Source of the DNA: CAZJHX01 sp964545715
GTDB taxonomy: Bacteria; Myxococcota_A; UBA9042; GCA-2863065
NCBI GenBank assembly: GCA_964545715.1
Contig: CAZJHX010000026.1
Coordinates: 16,622-80,621 of the forward strand
Length of the DNA: 64,000 nt
Direction of reading: 5' to 3'
This document shows, piece by piece, positions 63,446-64,000 of this stretch. How positions within the stretch are numbered: the stretch's first letter is position 1; each line of letters starts with the position of its first letter. The notes under the pieces are model-generated. The model saw only the letters and a program-made list of their open reading frames with translations. It ran no database searches and was not told the origin of the DNA. Both the position numbers and the translations under genes were made by a program.

Positions 63446-63949
63446 ATGGCAAACCCCATCGGACGACTCCTTTCGACTGCGCGCGACGATGTCGGTCTGA
63501 CAACGACCGAAATCGCCAAGACGACGCGGATCCCCGCAGCGTCCATCCTCGCTATGGAGAGCGGCGACTTCGACGTCCTTCCGGCGCCGGTTTTCGTCCG
63601 CGGCTTCATCCGGTCGTACTGCCGAGAGGTCGACCTGGACCCCACAGAGGTCCTGGGTCGCTACGACGCGTACATCCACGAGGAAGAGCGCACCGCCGAG
63701 TTCGAGGAAGACGGCTCCAACCTGGGTCCGCTTTTGCTCGTCGGCAGCGACATCGGTACCCAGCCGTCGCACCGCGGTCTGCAGATCAGTCACATGTTGC
63801 TGTTGCTGCTCGCCCTGGCCACCTTCATCATCGCCTACGTCACTGCGGGTCTGCCGTCCAGCGCCGCCGACGAGGCCGCCGTCAACGACCGAGCTGACAC
63901 CATTCAGCAGGCAGCGCCCGACGGGATCCGACCCGACGCCAACCGCTAG
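63446..63949 (+). CDS. RodZ-like HTH membrane protein
   Basis: 167 residues. Residues 1-75 form an HTH_25-type domain (LLSTARDDVGLTTTEIAKTT … VFVRGFIRSYCREVDLDP), the RodZ family signature. A single membrane helix (MLLLLLALATFIIAYVTAG) then leads to a short periplasmic tail; full RodZ is longer and ends in a beta domain, which is missing here. RodZ links MreB to the membrane, but DNA-binding relatives exist. The next gene may begin directly downstream. Confidence 0.75.
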   Translation: MANPIGRLLSTARDDVGLTTTEIAKTTRIPAASILAMESGDFDVLPAPVFVRGFIRSYCREVDLDPTEVLGRYDAYIHEEERTAEFEEDGSNLGPLLLVGSDIGTQPSHRGLQISHMLLLLLALATFIIAYVTAGLPSSAADEAAVNDRADTIQQAAPDGIRPDANR

Positions 63950-63956
63950 GTGACTG

Positions 63957-64000
63957 GTGCCGAACGACGTCACGCCCCTCGCGGAGCCTCGCCGGCGCTC
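63957..64000 (+). CDS. Possible start of a further gene, cut by the window end
   Basis: A GTG at 63957, 7 bp after the RodZ-like stop, opens a frame (VPNDVTPLAEP) to the window edge. Only 14 codons are visible, so no product can be named. Confidence 0.25.
   Translation, partial: MPNDVTPLAEPRRR

Overview
This window comes from a high-GC Gram-negative bacterium, most likely a Myxococcota-type (former Deltaproteobacteria) lineage. That is inferred from the mix of an outer-membrane Pal/CpoB pair, many lipoproteins, a Ser/Thr protein kinase, FHA, DUF4388 and PASTA domains, sigma-54 regulation, and disulfide-rich repeats of the kind common in myxobacteria. Nearly all the DNA is coding, genes often overlap by 1-4 bases, and GTG and TTG starts are frequent. 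I saw no rRNA, tRNA, insertion sequence, prophage or CRISPR array.

Left part (1-24.3 kb). A HEAT-repeat protein, an unrecognised protein and a membrane SGNH hydrolase come first, then a WXXGXW-repeat protein, a nuclease lipoprotein and a small secreted protein. Next is a divergent locus. A pentapeptide-repeat protein and its partner run leftward. A promoter with good consensus drives a rightward set: FHA/coiled-coil protein, Ycf46-like AAA+ ATPase, Ycf35-like protein (DUF1257), DUF2997 protein and an unknown 220-residue protein. After an NtrC-type regulator and a MATE exporter come two lipoproteins sharing a Cys-rich module (the second is Pal), CpoB, MnmG, a cyclophilin and an ABC-type permease with a Cys-rich insert.

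Middle part (24.3-43 kb). A leftward dcw (division and cell wall) cluster runs mraZ-ftsL-TPR lipoprotein-ftsI-murE-murF-ftsW-ftsQ-ftsA-ftsZ. It lacks rsmH, mraY, murD, murG, murC and murB, and mraZ is preceded by 10-bp-period GTGGG repeats that look like the MraZ operator. A TPR Ser/Thr kinase and, divergently, a thiolase plus a four-domain beta-oxidation enzyme (dehydrogenase, two SCP2 domains, MaoC hydratase) follow.

Right part (43-64 kb). A DUF4388 protein faces a tightly overlapping leftward operon: two P-loop ATPases resembling the BREX-associated DUF2791 family and an Lhr-like DEAD/DEAH helicase, preceded by an unknown protein and a PhnD-like secreted protein. This is the best candidate for an uncharacterised system, possibly defensive. 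A second leftward operon carries a c-type cytochrome lipoprotein, an MMPL/RND transporter, a LolA-like protein, an outer-membrane barrel and a di-haem cytochrome lipoprotein, which suggests an envelope lipid or hydrophobic-substrate pathway. The window ends with an alpha/beta hydrolase, a Sel1 protein, a methyltransferase, a large Ig-like lipoprotein, a LolC/E-type permease carrying a DUF4397-like insert, and a RodZ-like HTH membrane protein.
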